From the NCBI RefSeq assembly GCF_019443325.1, contig NZ_CP080383.1, positions 620,001-684,000 on the forward strand: a stretch of 64,000 nt of DNA, read 5' to 3'. Under the pieces are notes generated by a model that was not told where the DNA came from, searched no databases, and was given only the letters and a program-made list of their open reading frames with translations. The stretch is from Cryobacterium sp. PAMC25264 (GTDB taxonomy: Bacteria > Actinomycetota > Actinomycetes > Actinomycetales > Microbacteriaceae). Positions 41,896-50,328 of this stretch are shown piece after piece. Within the stretch, counting starts at the first letter, position 1, and every line of letters starts with the position of its first letter. Position numbers and translations under genes: made by a program.

Positions 41896-44800
41896 GCAGC
41901 ATCGACTCCACGTCACGCCGGGCGGTCTCCGCCCTCGACATCGCCGAGGCGCTGGGCATGTTCCCGCCCACCAGCGAACAGCAGGCCGTGATCGAGGCGC
42001 CGCTTCGCCCCACCCTCGTGGTGGCCGGGGCCGGAAGCGGCAAGACCGAGACCATGGCCAACCGGGTGCTCTGGCTGCTGGCCAACGGCCATGCCCGGCC
42101 CGACCAGATCCTCGGCCTCACCTTCACCCGCAAGGCCGCCGGCGAGCTCGCCGAACGCATCAACGGACGCATCCGTCAGCTCAGCGAGGCCGGGCTGATG
42201 CCCACCGGCGACGGCACGGCGGACCCCGTCACCGGCCTGGCCGCCGGGCCCGACTCGGCCGACCTGTTCAACGCGCCGGCCGTGTCCACCTACAACTCTT
42301 TCGCCAGCCGGCTGTTCACCGACAACGCGCTGCTGCTCGGCCGCGAACCCGAGTCGGTGCTGCTCAGCGAGACCAGCGCCTGGCTGCTCGCCCGCCGGGT
42401 GGTCGTGGCCCACGGCGACGGCCGGCTCGTGAGATATGGCAAGGGCGTCGACGCCGTGACGGATGCCGTGCTCTCGCTCAGCCGGGCGCTGGCCGAGAAC
42501 CCGCCACCGTTCGTGCCCGGCGAGGAGCCCGAACCGCACGACCTGGCCCGCCTGGCGAACAGCTTCGGCTACCTCGCCGACCTGCCCTACGGCAACCCGC
42601 GCAAGAAGAAGCCGTACGACTCGGTGCTCGAGGCCATCGCCGCCGTGGCCCCGCTGCCCGTGCTGGCCGAACTCGCGGATGCCTACGGCGCCGAGAAGCG
42701 CCGCCAAGGCCTGATCGAATTCTCCGACCAGGTGGCGTTGGCTTTACAGGTCTGCCGCAAGGTGCCGGCCGTGGTGGCCCGCTACCGCGAGCAGTATCGC
42801 ATCGTGCTGCTCGACGAATACCAGGACACCTCGGTGCTGCAGACCGAGCTTCTGCGCACCCTCTTCGCGCACCACCCGGTGATGGCCGTCGGCGACCCGC
42901 ACCAGTCCATCTACGGATGGCGCGGCGCCAGTTCGGCCAACCTGCTCGGCTTCTCCACCGACTTCGCCGAGCTGGCCAACACCGAGGCACCCTCGATGTC
43001 GCTCTCGTACACCTGGCGCAACCCGGTGACCGTGCTCGACGCCGCAAACGCGCTCGTCGCGCCGCTCAGCGCCCAGCTGCGCGCCCGGCCCAACGGCATC
43101 CAGGTGGAGACCCTCAAGGTCCCCGCCGGCAAGGCCGCCGGCCGGGTCAAGGCCGCGATGCACGAGACCATCGCCGACGAGGCCGCCGCCATTGCCCGCT
43201 GGTTCGCCGCGCGGCTGGGCAGCGAGACCTCGCCCGCCGACCCCGACGCCGAGCCCCGCTCGGGAGCGATGCTTTTCCGCGCCCGGCGCGACATGGAGTT
43301 CTACGCCGAGGTACTGCGGGAACACGGCGTGCCCGCGCACGTGCTGGGCCTGGGCGGCCTGCTCTCCACGCCGGAGGTGGCCGATGTGCTCGCCGTGCTC
43401 CGGGTGGTGCACGACCCGTCCGCCGGCAGCGACCTGATCCGGCTGCTCACGGGCGGCCGGTGGCGCATCGGGGTGCGCGACCTGCAGGCCTTGTCGGGCG
43501 TGGCCGGTTGGCTCGCCACGCACGACTGGGCACAGAAGGCCGTGTCGGACGAGCTCAAGGCCAAGCTGCGCGCATCCGTCGCCACCGAAGAAAGCCGCTC
43601 GCTCGTGGACGCCCTCGACTTCGTCGCCAGCGTGCCGGAGACCCACGGCCAGCTGGCCGCGTTCAGCGACGAGGGACGCCAGCGACTCCGCCAGGCCGGC
43701 CGGCAACTGGCCTGGCTGCGCAGCCGCGCGGGCCTGGGCCTGCTCGACTTCGTGCGCCTGATCGAGCAGGAGACCCTGCTCGACCTCGAACTGGTCGCCA
43801 ACGAGAGCCACGGCCGCGCCCTGGCCAACCTCTACGCCTTCCACGACGCCGTGTCGGCGTTCCTCGACAGCGACGAGCAAGGCACCCTGGCCAGCTTCCT
43901 GCGTTGGCTGGCCCGGGCCGAAAGACAGGACGACCTCGGCCCCCGCGGCGAGGCGGCCGAACCCGGCACCGTGCAGCTGCTCACCATCCACGGGTCCAAG
44001 GGCCTCGAGTGGGACTTCGTGGCCATCCCGGGGATGACCGAGAAGAACCTGCCCGCGCCGAGCCGGGAGGTGTCGGGCTGGCTGCGGTTCGGCGAGCTGC
44101 CCTATCCCTGTCGGGGAGACCGGGCCGAGCTGCCGGAGTTGCGCCGGCTGGGCCACGAGACGCAGCTATCGTTCGACATCGACTTCGAGCTCTACAAACA
44201 GGAACTCGCCGATCGGCACGACGCCGAGGAGCGGCGGCTGATCTACGTGGCCACCACCAGGTCCCAGCAGCAGTTGCTGCTCACCGGGGCGTTCTGGGGT
44301 GGCGGCACCACCGTGCGCAAGCCCAGCCGGTACCTGCTCGAACTGGCCGAGGCCGGGCTGATCCCCGAGTTGCCGGAGGGCAGCGAGCACGACGAGAAGC
44401 CCCTGACCGACGAGGACACCAGCGAGGTCTGGCCGTTCGATCCGCTCGGCACCCGGCGCCCGGTCGTCGAGGCCGCCGCCGCGCTCGTGCGCGCCCAGGG
44501 CGGCGACATCGGGGACGGTGTCGGCGACGACGTCAGGGACCTGGACGAGCCGGACACACCCTGGTCGCGGGAAGTGACGCTGCTGCTCGAGGAGCGCGCG
44601 CTGCGCCTGGCCGGCCCCGTCGCACTCGACGTGCCCACCCGTATTCCGGCCTCCCGGTTCAAGGACTACGTCGACGACCCGGCGGCCGTTCTGGCCCGGC
44701 TCCGGCGCCCGATGCCCGAGCGGCCCTACCGAGCTACCCGGCTGGGTACCCTGTTCCACTCCTGGGTCGAGCAGCGCTCCGCCGGCGGGTCGTCCGGGGA

Positions 44801-45314
44801 TCTCCTCGACGCGAGTCTGGACGAGCTCGACCTCGATTTCGAGGGCGATGAGGAGTTCACGGCCGGTTCAGACACGGGCATGCCCGTCGAGCTGGATCAG
44901 CTGGAGCGGTTCAAGGCGACCTTCGAACGCTCGCCCTGGGCGAACCTGGCACCGGAGGAGGTGGAGATCGAGATCCACCACGTGCTGGGGGACCAGGTCT
45001 TCATCTGCAAGCTCGACGCGGTGTACAAGACCGAGACCGGTTACCAGGTGGTGGACTGGAAGACCGGCAAGGCACCCAAGGATGCCGCCGACCTCGAACT
45101 CAAGCAGACCCAGCTGGCGCTGTACCGGTTGGCTTACGCCACCTGGAAGGGTATCGACCCGGCCATCGTCGACGCGGTGTTCTACTTCGTCGCCGATGAC
45201 ATGATCGTCGCCCCTGAGCGGCTCTACTCCGAGGAAGACCTGGTGCGGGCCTGGTCGTCGGTCGCCGGCGCATCCGCCGCCGTGGAGATCGGGCCGGTGG
45301 CGTCGTCGGTGTAG
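41892..45314 (+). CDS. adnB: AdnB-like subunit of the AdnAB helicase-nuclease
   Basis: 1140 residues, the leading motor and second nuclease of AdnAB. Superfamily I helicase motifs: Walker A GAGSGKTETM (about 46-55), Ia TFTRKAAGEL, II LLDEYQDTS (about 306-314), III GDPHQSIYGWRG, IV-VI ending YVATTRSQQQLL. The C-terminal RecB-like nuclease shows CKLDAVYKTETG and VVDWKTGK (about 1040-1060). All catalytic residues look intact. The start ATG overlaps the adnA stop (ATGA, 41892-41895). Its last 91 bases overlap the convergent kinase-like gene. Confidence 0.93.
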   Translation: MSSIDSTSRRAVSALDIAEALGMFPPTSEQQAVIEAPLRPTLVVAGAGSGKTETMANRVLWLLANGHARPDQILGLTFTRKAAGELAERINGRIRQLSEAGLMPTGDGTADPVTGLAAGPDSADLFNAPAVSTYNSFASRLFTDNALLLGREPESVLLSETSAWLLARRVVVAHGDGRLVRYGKGVDAVTDAVLSLSRALAENPPPFVPGEEPEPHDLARLANSFGYLADLPYGNPRKKKPYDSVLEAIAAVAPLPVLAELADAYGAEKRRQGLIEFSDQVALALQVCRKVPAVVARYREQYRIVLLDEYQDTSVLQTELLRTLFAHHPVMAVGDPHQSIYGWRGASSANLLGFSTDFAELANTEAPSMSLSYTWRNPVTVLDAANALVAPLSAQLRARPNGIQVETLKVPAGKAAGRVKAAMHETIADEAAAIARWFAARLGSETSPADPDAEPRSGAMLFRARRDMEFYAEVLREHGVPAHVLGLGGLLSTPEVADVLAVLRVVHDPSAGSDLIRLLTGGRWRIGVRDLQALSGVAGWLATHDWAQKAVSDELKAKLRASVATEESRSLVDALDFVASVPETHGQLAAFSDEGRQRLRQAGRQLAWLRSRAGLGLLDFVRLIEQETLLDLELVANESHGRALANLYAFHDAVSAFLDSDEQGTLASFLRWLARAERQDDLGPRGEAAEPGTVQLLTIHGSKGLEWDFVAIPGMTEKNLPAPSREVSGWLRFGELPYPCRGDRAELPELRRLGHETQLSFDIDFELYKQELADRHDAEERRLIYVATTRSQQQLLLTGAFWGGGTTVRKPSRYLLELAEAGLIPELPEGSEHDEKPLTDEDTSEVWPFDPLGTRRPVVEAAAALVRAQGGDIGDGVGDDVRDLDEPDTPWSREVTLLLEERALRLAGPVALDVPTRIPASRFKDYVDDPAAVLARLRRPMPERPYRATRLGTLFHSWVEQRSAGGSSGDLLDASLDELDLDFEGDEEFTAGSDTGMPVELDQLERFKATFERSPWANLAPEEVEIEIHHVLGDQVFICKLDAVYKTETGYQVVDWKTGKAPKDAADLELKQTQLALYRLAYATWKGIDPAIVDAVFYFVADDMIVAPERLYSEEDLVRAWSSVAGASAAVEIGPVASSV

Positions 45315-46441
45315 TCGGTGTCTGAACCGGCGGCACCGAAGCCCGTGCCGTCGAAGCTCGTGACCCGGGAGAACGACCCGGTCTCGGCGAAGTCGCTGGT
45401 GCCGTACTCGGAGCTGTCGTCGCTGTTGCGCCCGACGGACCCGGTACTCGGCGTGCGCGGGGTGGCCTCGAGCATCGACTCCACGTCGGACACGCTGAGG
45501 ATCGGGCCGGTCTCCGGCGACAGCGACTGCATGGTGTGGCTGTGCACGTTGTCGACCAGACCGTCGAGCATCGACACGGCGTCGTCGATGATGGCGTCGT
45601 TGTGGATGTCGACGCCGTGCAGCAGCCACCGGGCCAGCTCGAGCTCGGCGTAGAGCATCGCCCGCTGGGCGATCAGCGGGTCGTTGCCCTGCCGGGTGGC
45701 GGTGTACGTGGCGATGGCCGTCTCGGCGGCGTCGCCGCGGGCGGCGAGCAGCCAGTTGAGGTCGCGGGCCGGGTCGCCCACGCACAGCGCCGACCAGCCG
45801 AGCACGCCGCACACGGCGTCGTCGCTGATCAGGAACGACTCGGCGGTGAGCGAGCCGTGGATCACGGTGGGGGCGAACTGCCAGAGCGAGTCGTCGTCGG
45901 TGGCGAGCTCCCAGCGGCGCAGCAGGGCCGCCGGCAGCTTTCCGGTGTTCGATGCGCGGTCGATCAAGTCGATCGTGGCGGTGCGGCAGTCCAGCGCGCT
46001 CTGCTGCACAAGTCCGGCATCGCCGATGAAAGCCGTGGGCAGGCCGTGGATGGCCGCGATGGCGCGACCGATCGAGCCGGAGACCCCCTCGTGCCCGGTG
46101 AGCGCGTCGGCGTCGTAGGACGCGCCGGGCAGCCGTTCGTAGACCACGGCCCTGGTGCCCTCGAAGGGCGCCTGGCCCACGAAGACCGGCACGTCGAACG
46201 GTAGCCGGCTGCGGTTGCCCGTCGTGAGCGCGCGCAGCGCCACGAGGTCTGCCGACTGCTCGGTTTCCGCCGCTTGCGACGTAGGCACCCGGATGATCAG
46301 CTCAGTGCCGTCGCGGGTGATCAGCAGCGCGGAGTCGAACAATCCGTTCGCGCCGAGACTGTGGTTTCGGGCGTGGGCGACGTCGAGCTCCGGAACTGCA
46401 TTGGTGGCCAACGCGGCTAGAGTGAGATGGGATCTGGCCAT
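45224..46441 (-). CDS. Aminoglycoside-phosphotransferase-fold protein lacking catalytic residues
   Basis: 405 residues. The N-lobe (LIIRVPTSQAAE, VVYERLPG) and the C-lobe pattern around VIHGSLTAESFLI and GDPARDLNWL place it in the APH/choline-kinase superfamily. In active enzymes the loop is HGDxxxxN and the metal site is (I/V)D(W/F); here they read HGSLTAES and VLGWS, so the catalytic Asp, the Asn and the metal Asp are all changed. It is probably a pseudokinase. A Ser/Asp-rich tail of about 110 residues follows. ATG at 46441 with TAACCT seven bases upstream (leaderless). It is convergent with adnB, overlapping by 91 bases, and the same position holds a phosphotransferase in related genomes. 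Confidence 0.75.
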   Translation of the reverse strand: MARSHLTLAALATNAVPELDVAHARNHSLGANGLFDSALLITRDGTELIIRVPTSQAAETEQSADLVALRALTTGNRSRLPFDVPVFVGQAPFEGTRAVVYERLPGASYDADALTGHEGVSGSIGRAIAAIHGLPTAFIGDAGLVQQSALDCRTATIDLIDRASNTGKLPAALLRRWELATDDDSLWQFAPTVIHGSLTAESFLISDDAVCGVLGWSALCVGDPARDLNWLLAARGDAAETAIATYTATRQGNDPLIAQRAMLYAELELARWLLHGVDIHNDAIIDDAVSMLDGLVDNVHSHTMQSLSPETGPILSVSDVESMLEATPRTPSTGSVGRNSDDSSEYGTSDFAETGSFSRVTSFDGTGFGAAGSDTDYTDDATGPISTAADAPATDDQARTRSSSE

Positions 46442-46536
46442 GCCTTCTAGGTTAGGTCGAGTTCCTCCCTGCGGCGCTATTCGCCACGCCTGCAGTCCAC
46501 TTCGGCACGAGTTGCCCGAGCTTTGAGGGGCCATGA

Positions 46537-47523
46537 ATGTCGTTCAGGTTTACGGCCAGGCTGCCGCTTTCCCGGCACGCCGTCGATCGCGACAACGATG
46601 CCCGCGCCCGCACCGACCTGTTCGAGACCCTGTGGGCGGATGCCGGCACCCGGCTGCTGCCCCTCTGGCACGGCAAAGCGCTGCTCGCCGAGCCTCTCGG
46701 CATTCAGCTCGAGAACGCCGCGCCGCGTGTGCTGCTGCTGGCGCCGGCCGAGCTGGCGACCGGGCCCGATGCATCCGGTCTGCAGGTCTATCTGGGTCGC
46801 TCGCTCGACCCCGACGCCGCCGAACCGGTGGGCACCCCGATCATCGCCGTGCCGCTCGACGACGAGCAGGCCGCGGCACTCGAGCCAGACGAGAGCCGCT
46901 GGGTGGGCCTGCGCGACTACGCCACCCTGCTCTCCGACCGGGACACCGGCATCTTCACCGAGTCCCTCGGCATCCTGCACTGGCACGAGTCGCACCCGCA
47001 CTGCCCGCGCTGCGGCGCCGCCACCGAGGTCACCACCGGCGGCTGGGTGCGGCACTGCCCGGTCGACGGCAGCCAGGTGTTCCCGCGCACCGACGCGGCC
47101 GTGATCGTCCTCATCACCGACGACCAGGACCGCGTGCTGCTCGGCTCCAACGCCATGTGGGAGGCCAACCGGTACTCGCTGCTGGCCGGCTTCGTCGAAC
47201 CCGGCGAGTCGTTCGAGTCCGCCGTGGTGCGCGAGGTCTTCGAGGAATCGGGCCTGCGCGTGGCGGACCCGGTCTATCACGGCTCGCAGCCGTGGCCCTT
47301 CCCTGCGTCGATCATGGTGGGCTTCACGGCCCGGCTGGCCGACGGCCAGCACTCCTCGGGGCTCGTGCCGGATGGCACCGAGATCCTCGACCTGCGCTGG
47401 TTCAGCCGGGCGGAGCTCTCCGACAGCGAGAACGGGATCATGCTGCCCGGTGCGTCGTCGATCGCTCGCGCCCTGATCGACGACTGGCTGGCCCGGCCGG
47501 CCACGGTGTCCCCGGGTGTCTGA
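46537..47523 (+). CDS. nudC: NAD(H) pyrophosphatase NudC
   Basis: 328-residue Nudix hydrolase that splits NADH to NMNH and AMP and, in studied species, removes NAD caps from RNA. An N-terminal domain precedes a zinc-ribbon-like segment (HCPRCGAATEV, then RHCPVDGSQVFPRTD), and the Nudix box follows (GFVEPGESFE to REVFEESGL, about residues 219-241). The NudC signature SQPWPFP comes after it. ATG at 46537 (MSFRFTARLPL) is preferred to the out-of-frame ATG at 46533. It overlaps the helicase gene by 8 bases, the same pairing as Rv3199c-Rv3198c. Confidence 0.92.
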   Translation: MSFRFTARLPLSRHAVDRDNDARARTDLFETLWADAGTRLLPLWHGKALLAEPLGIQLENAAPRVLLLAPAELATGPDASGLQVYLGRSLDPDAAEPVGTPIIAVPLDDEQAAALEPDESRWVGLRDYATLLSDRDTGIFTESLGILHWHESHPHCPRCGAATEVTTGGWVRHCPVDGSQVFPRTDAAVIVLITDDQDRVLLGSNAMWEANRYSLLAGFVEPGESFESAVVREVFEESGLRVADPVYHGSQPWPFPASIMVGFTARLADGQHSSGLVPDGTEILDLRWFSRAELSDSENGIMLPGASSIARALIDDWLARPATVSPGV

Positions 47524-49237
47524 CCCGTTGACCCCTACCGCCGAGTCTCTGCTCACCGGGCTCGACGAGCAGCAGCGCATCGCGGCTGAGGCCCTGATCG
47601 GCCCGGTCTGCATGCTCGCCGGTGCCGGAACCGGCAAGACCCGCGCCATCACGCACCGCATCGCCTACGGCGTGATGAGCGGCGCCTATTCACCCACCCG
47701 GGTGATGGCGCTCACCTTCACCGCCCGCTCCGCGGCGGAGCTGCGCGGCCGGCTGCGGCAACTCGGCGCCGGCGGTGTCGCCGCGCGCACCTTCCACGCG
47801 GCAGCGCTCTCGCAACTCAACTATTTCTGGCCGCACGTCGTGGGCGGGCAGGCGCCACGCATCCTCGAGGGAAAGGGCCGGTTGCTCGGCCACGTGGCCG
47901 AGGTGCTCAAGCTCAAGCTGGACACCGCCACCCTGCGTGACCTGGCCGGCGAGATCGAGTGGCGCAAGACCTCCGGGCTGAGCCTGGAGCAGTACGCCAC
48001 GGCCGGACGGGCGCTGCCGGGCCGGCTGGACATCGACCAGGCCCTGGACATGCAGGCAGGCTACGAGCGGCTCAAGGACGACCGCAAGCAGATCGACTTC
48101 GAGGACGTGCTGCTGGCCATGGCCGGCATGATCGAGGCCGAACCGTCGGTGGCCTTGCAGGTGCGAGAGCAGTACCGCTTCTTCGTCGTCGACGAGTTCC
48201 AGGACGTGTCGCCGCTTCAGTACGACCTGCTCAAGCTCTGGCTCGGCGACCGGCGCGACCTCTGTGTCGTCGGCGATGCCAGCCAGACCATCTACTCGTT
48301 CGCGGGCGCCCGCAGCGACTACCTGCTCGACTTCCCCAAGCACTACGAGGATGCCACCGTGGTGCGCCTCGAGCAGAACTACCGGTCTACAGCGGCCATC
48401 GTCGCCACCGCCAACCAGCTCATGCGCGGCCGGCCCGGAGCGCTGTCCCTGCACGCCGCCGTCGCCGAGACCGGGGTTGAGCCCGCGGTGCGTGAGTACC
48501 CCAATGACATGGCCGAGGCCAGGGGTGTGGCGCAGAGCATCGCCGAACTGGTGGCCGCCGGCACCGCCCCCGAGAACATCGCCGTGCTGTACCGGGTCAA
48601 TGTGCAGGCCGCGCTGCTCGAGACGGCGCTGGGCGATGTGGGCGTGAGCTACCAGATCCGCGGATCGAAGCGGTTCTTCGACCTGCCAGAGGTGAAGCAG
48701 GCGGTGATGTCGCTGCGCGCGGCATCCGTCTCGATCATGGGCGAGCCCCTGTTCAAATCGGTCAGTGACGTGCTGCGCGGTCTGGGCTGGAGCCAGACGG
48801 CGCCGGAGACCCGTGGTGCCGTGCGGGACCGGTGGGAGGCGCTGAACGCGATCATGGGGCTCGTCGACCAGGCGGCTCCCGGCACCTCGTTCCGCCAGTT
48901 CACCGACGAACTCATGGAACGCCAGGCCGGGCAGCACGAACCCACCGTCGCGGCCGTGACCCTGGCGACCCTGCACTCCGCCAAGGGCCTGGAGTGGAAC
49001 GCGGTCTTCGTTGTGGGGCTGAGCGAGGGGCTCGTGCCGATCAGCTACGCGGGCACGTTCGAGCAGGTCGATGAGGAACGCCGCCTGCTGTACGTGGGCG
49101 TCACCCGAGCGCGCAAGCGGCTGTCGCTCAGTTGGTCCGCGGCCGGAAGCCAGCAGCGTTCCCCGCGAGAACGATCACGTTTTCTGGCAGAAATCGGCAT
49201 CCGCACCGCACGTGCGGCCGGTGCGCGCGGCGCCTGA
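47516..49237 (+). CDS. UvrD2-like superfamily I DNA helicase, short form
   Basis: 573 residues. Motifs: Walker A AGAGTGKTRA (about 34-43), Ia TFTARSAAEL, II FVVDEFQDVS (about 222), III GDASQTIYSFAG, IV NYRS, V TLHSAKGLEW and VI VGVTRARKRL. It reads as the actinobacterial UvrD2. It stops soon after motif VI and lacks the HRDC and cysteine-rich C-terminal domains of mycobacterial UvrD2 (about 700 residues); I see no frameshift, so the short form may be genuine. The start is GTG at 47516, overlapping nudC by 8 bases. Its last 110 bases overlap the convergent cyclodehydratase-like gene. Confidence 0.85.
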   Translation: MSDPLTPTAESLLTGLDEQQRIAAEALIGPVCMLAGAGTGKTRAITHRIAYGVMSGAYSPTRVMALTFTARSAAELRGRLRQLGAGGVAARTFHAAALSQLNYFWPHVVGGQAPRILEGKGRLLGHVAEVLKLKLDTATLRDLAGEIEWRKTSGLSLEQYATAGRALPGRLDIDQALDMQAGYERLKDDRKQIDFEDVLLAMAGMIEAEPSVALQVREQYRFFVVDEFQDVSPLQYDLLKLWLGDRRDLCVVGDASQTIYSFAGARSDYLLDFPKHYEDATVVRLEQNYRSTAAIVATANQLMRGRPGALSLHAAVAETGVEPAVREYPNDMAEARGVAQSIAELVAAGTAPENIAVLYRVNVQAALLETALGDVGVSYQIRGSKRFFDLPEVKQAVMSLRAASVSIMGEPLFKSVSDVLRGLGWSQTAPETRGAVRDRWEALNAIMGLVDQAAPGTSFRQFTDELMERQAGQHEPTVAAVTLATLHSAKGLEWNAVFVVGLSEGLVPISYAGTFEQVDEERRLLYVGVTRARKRLSLSWSAAGSQQRSPRERSRFLAEIGIRTARAAGARGA

Positions 49238-50174
49238 CCGACAGGCTGATCGCGTCGATCGCCAACGACGCGGCGGCGAACTCGTTCGAGGCGGCGAACA
49301 GACGCTCGTGCACGATACCGGCCACCGTGGCGGCGGCCTCGATGCCGAGCCGCGGCGTCTCGGTGGACGCCGTGCGATAGAGCAGCTGGCAGGCGATGGC
49401 GGGCCAGGCCGGATCCTCATCGACCCGGTCCAGCTCCAGGCAGGTCAGGCAGGGGCCGGCGCCCGGCTCCACAAGCGGTCCAACACGCACCTCGGCGTCG
49501 CTGAACAGCACCGGCAGGTGCGGAACGTCCCGCCGCAGCCAGCGGCCGTGCCGCTCGGGAGCCAATACGAAGTGGTCGACGATCACCGCCAGGTCGGGCA
49601 GCGGCGGGGGCGAAGCCGCACCGGTGGCGGCGAGGACCTCGGTCGTCACCACCGTGATGCTCAGCTCGCCCAGCAGACTGCGGATGCGATCGGCCGTGGC
49701 GCCGGCGCCGTCGACGCACACAACCGGGCGGTGGCCGGCCAGGGCCCGATCCGCGGTCGTGCCGCCGGAAGCGGTGCCGGGTCGGGGGTCGTACCGGGTA
49801 GCGTCGTCGGGCCCTCGATCGGCTGTGCCCGGCGGGGAGTCATCCGCTGGAGCGCCCGTGCCCGTCGAACCGTCTGGCACGGCGCCGGCATCCGCCGGTG
49901 TGTTGTTCGCTCCGGTCACGACCTCCGCAGTACCGCTCACCAAGGCGGGACCCAGGGCGCTTAGCAGGGCGGAGGTCGCCTCATCCGTTGCGCCGGCCTG
50001 CCGCCCGAGCATCAGCGCGCCGGACCGGGGCACGCCGCCGCGGAGCGCAGCGATGACACCCTCCAGCGGCGCCGTGACCCCGGGCACGATCGCCAGCGGC
50101 CGGTCTATGCCCAGCTGGATGGTGTCCGGGGTGCGCCAGACGAGCGGATACCGCGGGTCGAGTCGAAGAATCAT
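49128..50174 (-). CDS. Cyclodehydratase/E1-like protein of the TOMM leader-binding type
   Basis: 348 residues. The segment GPCLTCLELDRVDEDPAWP (about 236-254), together with a C-terminal CGC pair (HVRCGCRF), gives the four-Cys zinc site of ThiF/E1-like proteins related to the leader-binding part of azoline cyclodehydratases. The middle (about 85-145) is a low-complexity Gly/Pro/Asp linker. No precursor peptide, YcaO or dehydrogenase gene lies nearby, so a RiPP role is unlikely; the family is found at this position next to uvrD2 in other actinobacteria. ATG at 50174, GACAAT six bases upstream. The tail overlaps uvrD2 by 110 bases. Confidence 0.65.
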   Translation of the reverse strand: MILRLDPRYPLVWRTPDTIQLGIDRPLAIVPGVTAPLEGVIAALRGGVPRSGALMLGRQAGATDEATSALLSALGPALVSGTAEVVTGANNTPADAGAVPDGSTGTGAPADDSPPGTADRGPDDATRYDPRPGTASGGTTADRALAGHRPVVCVDGAGATADRIRSLLGELSITVVTTEVLAATGAASPPPLPDLAVIVDHFVLAPERHGRWLRRDVPHLPVLFSDAEVRVGPLVEPGAGPCLTCLELDRVDEDPAWPAIACQLLYRTASTETPRLGIEAAATVAGIVHERLFAASNEFAAASLAIDAISLSVRRRAHRPHVRCGCRFLPENVIVLAGNAAGFRPRTN

Positions 50175-50328
50175 CCGGCGATTGTCTCCCGGGGGCGGCA
50201 GGAGACGCGGGATTCATCCACAGGCGCAGGAGGCCCCGCACACGGGGCCGGCGCACACACAATCGTGATCGACGCGGTGACGGCGCTTTCCGCAGGCGCA
50301 ATCCAGACTCTGCGCCTAGGCTGACGCA

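Noticed and set aside
49128..50174. RiPP (azole peptide) biosynthesis cluster
   Set aside because: Only one E1-like gene is present; there is no precursor, YcaO or oxidase within 10 kb on either side.
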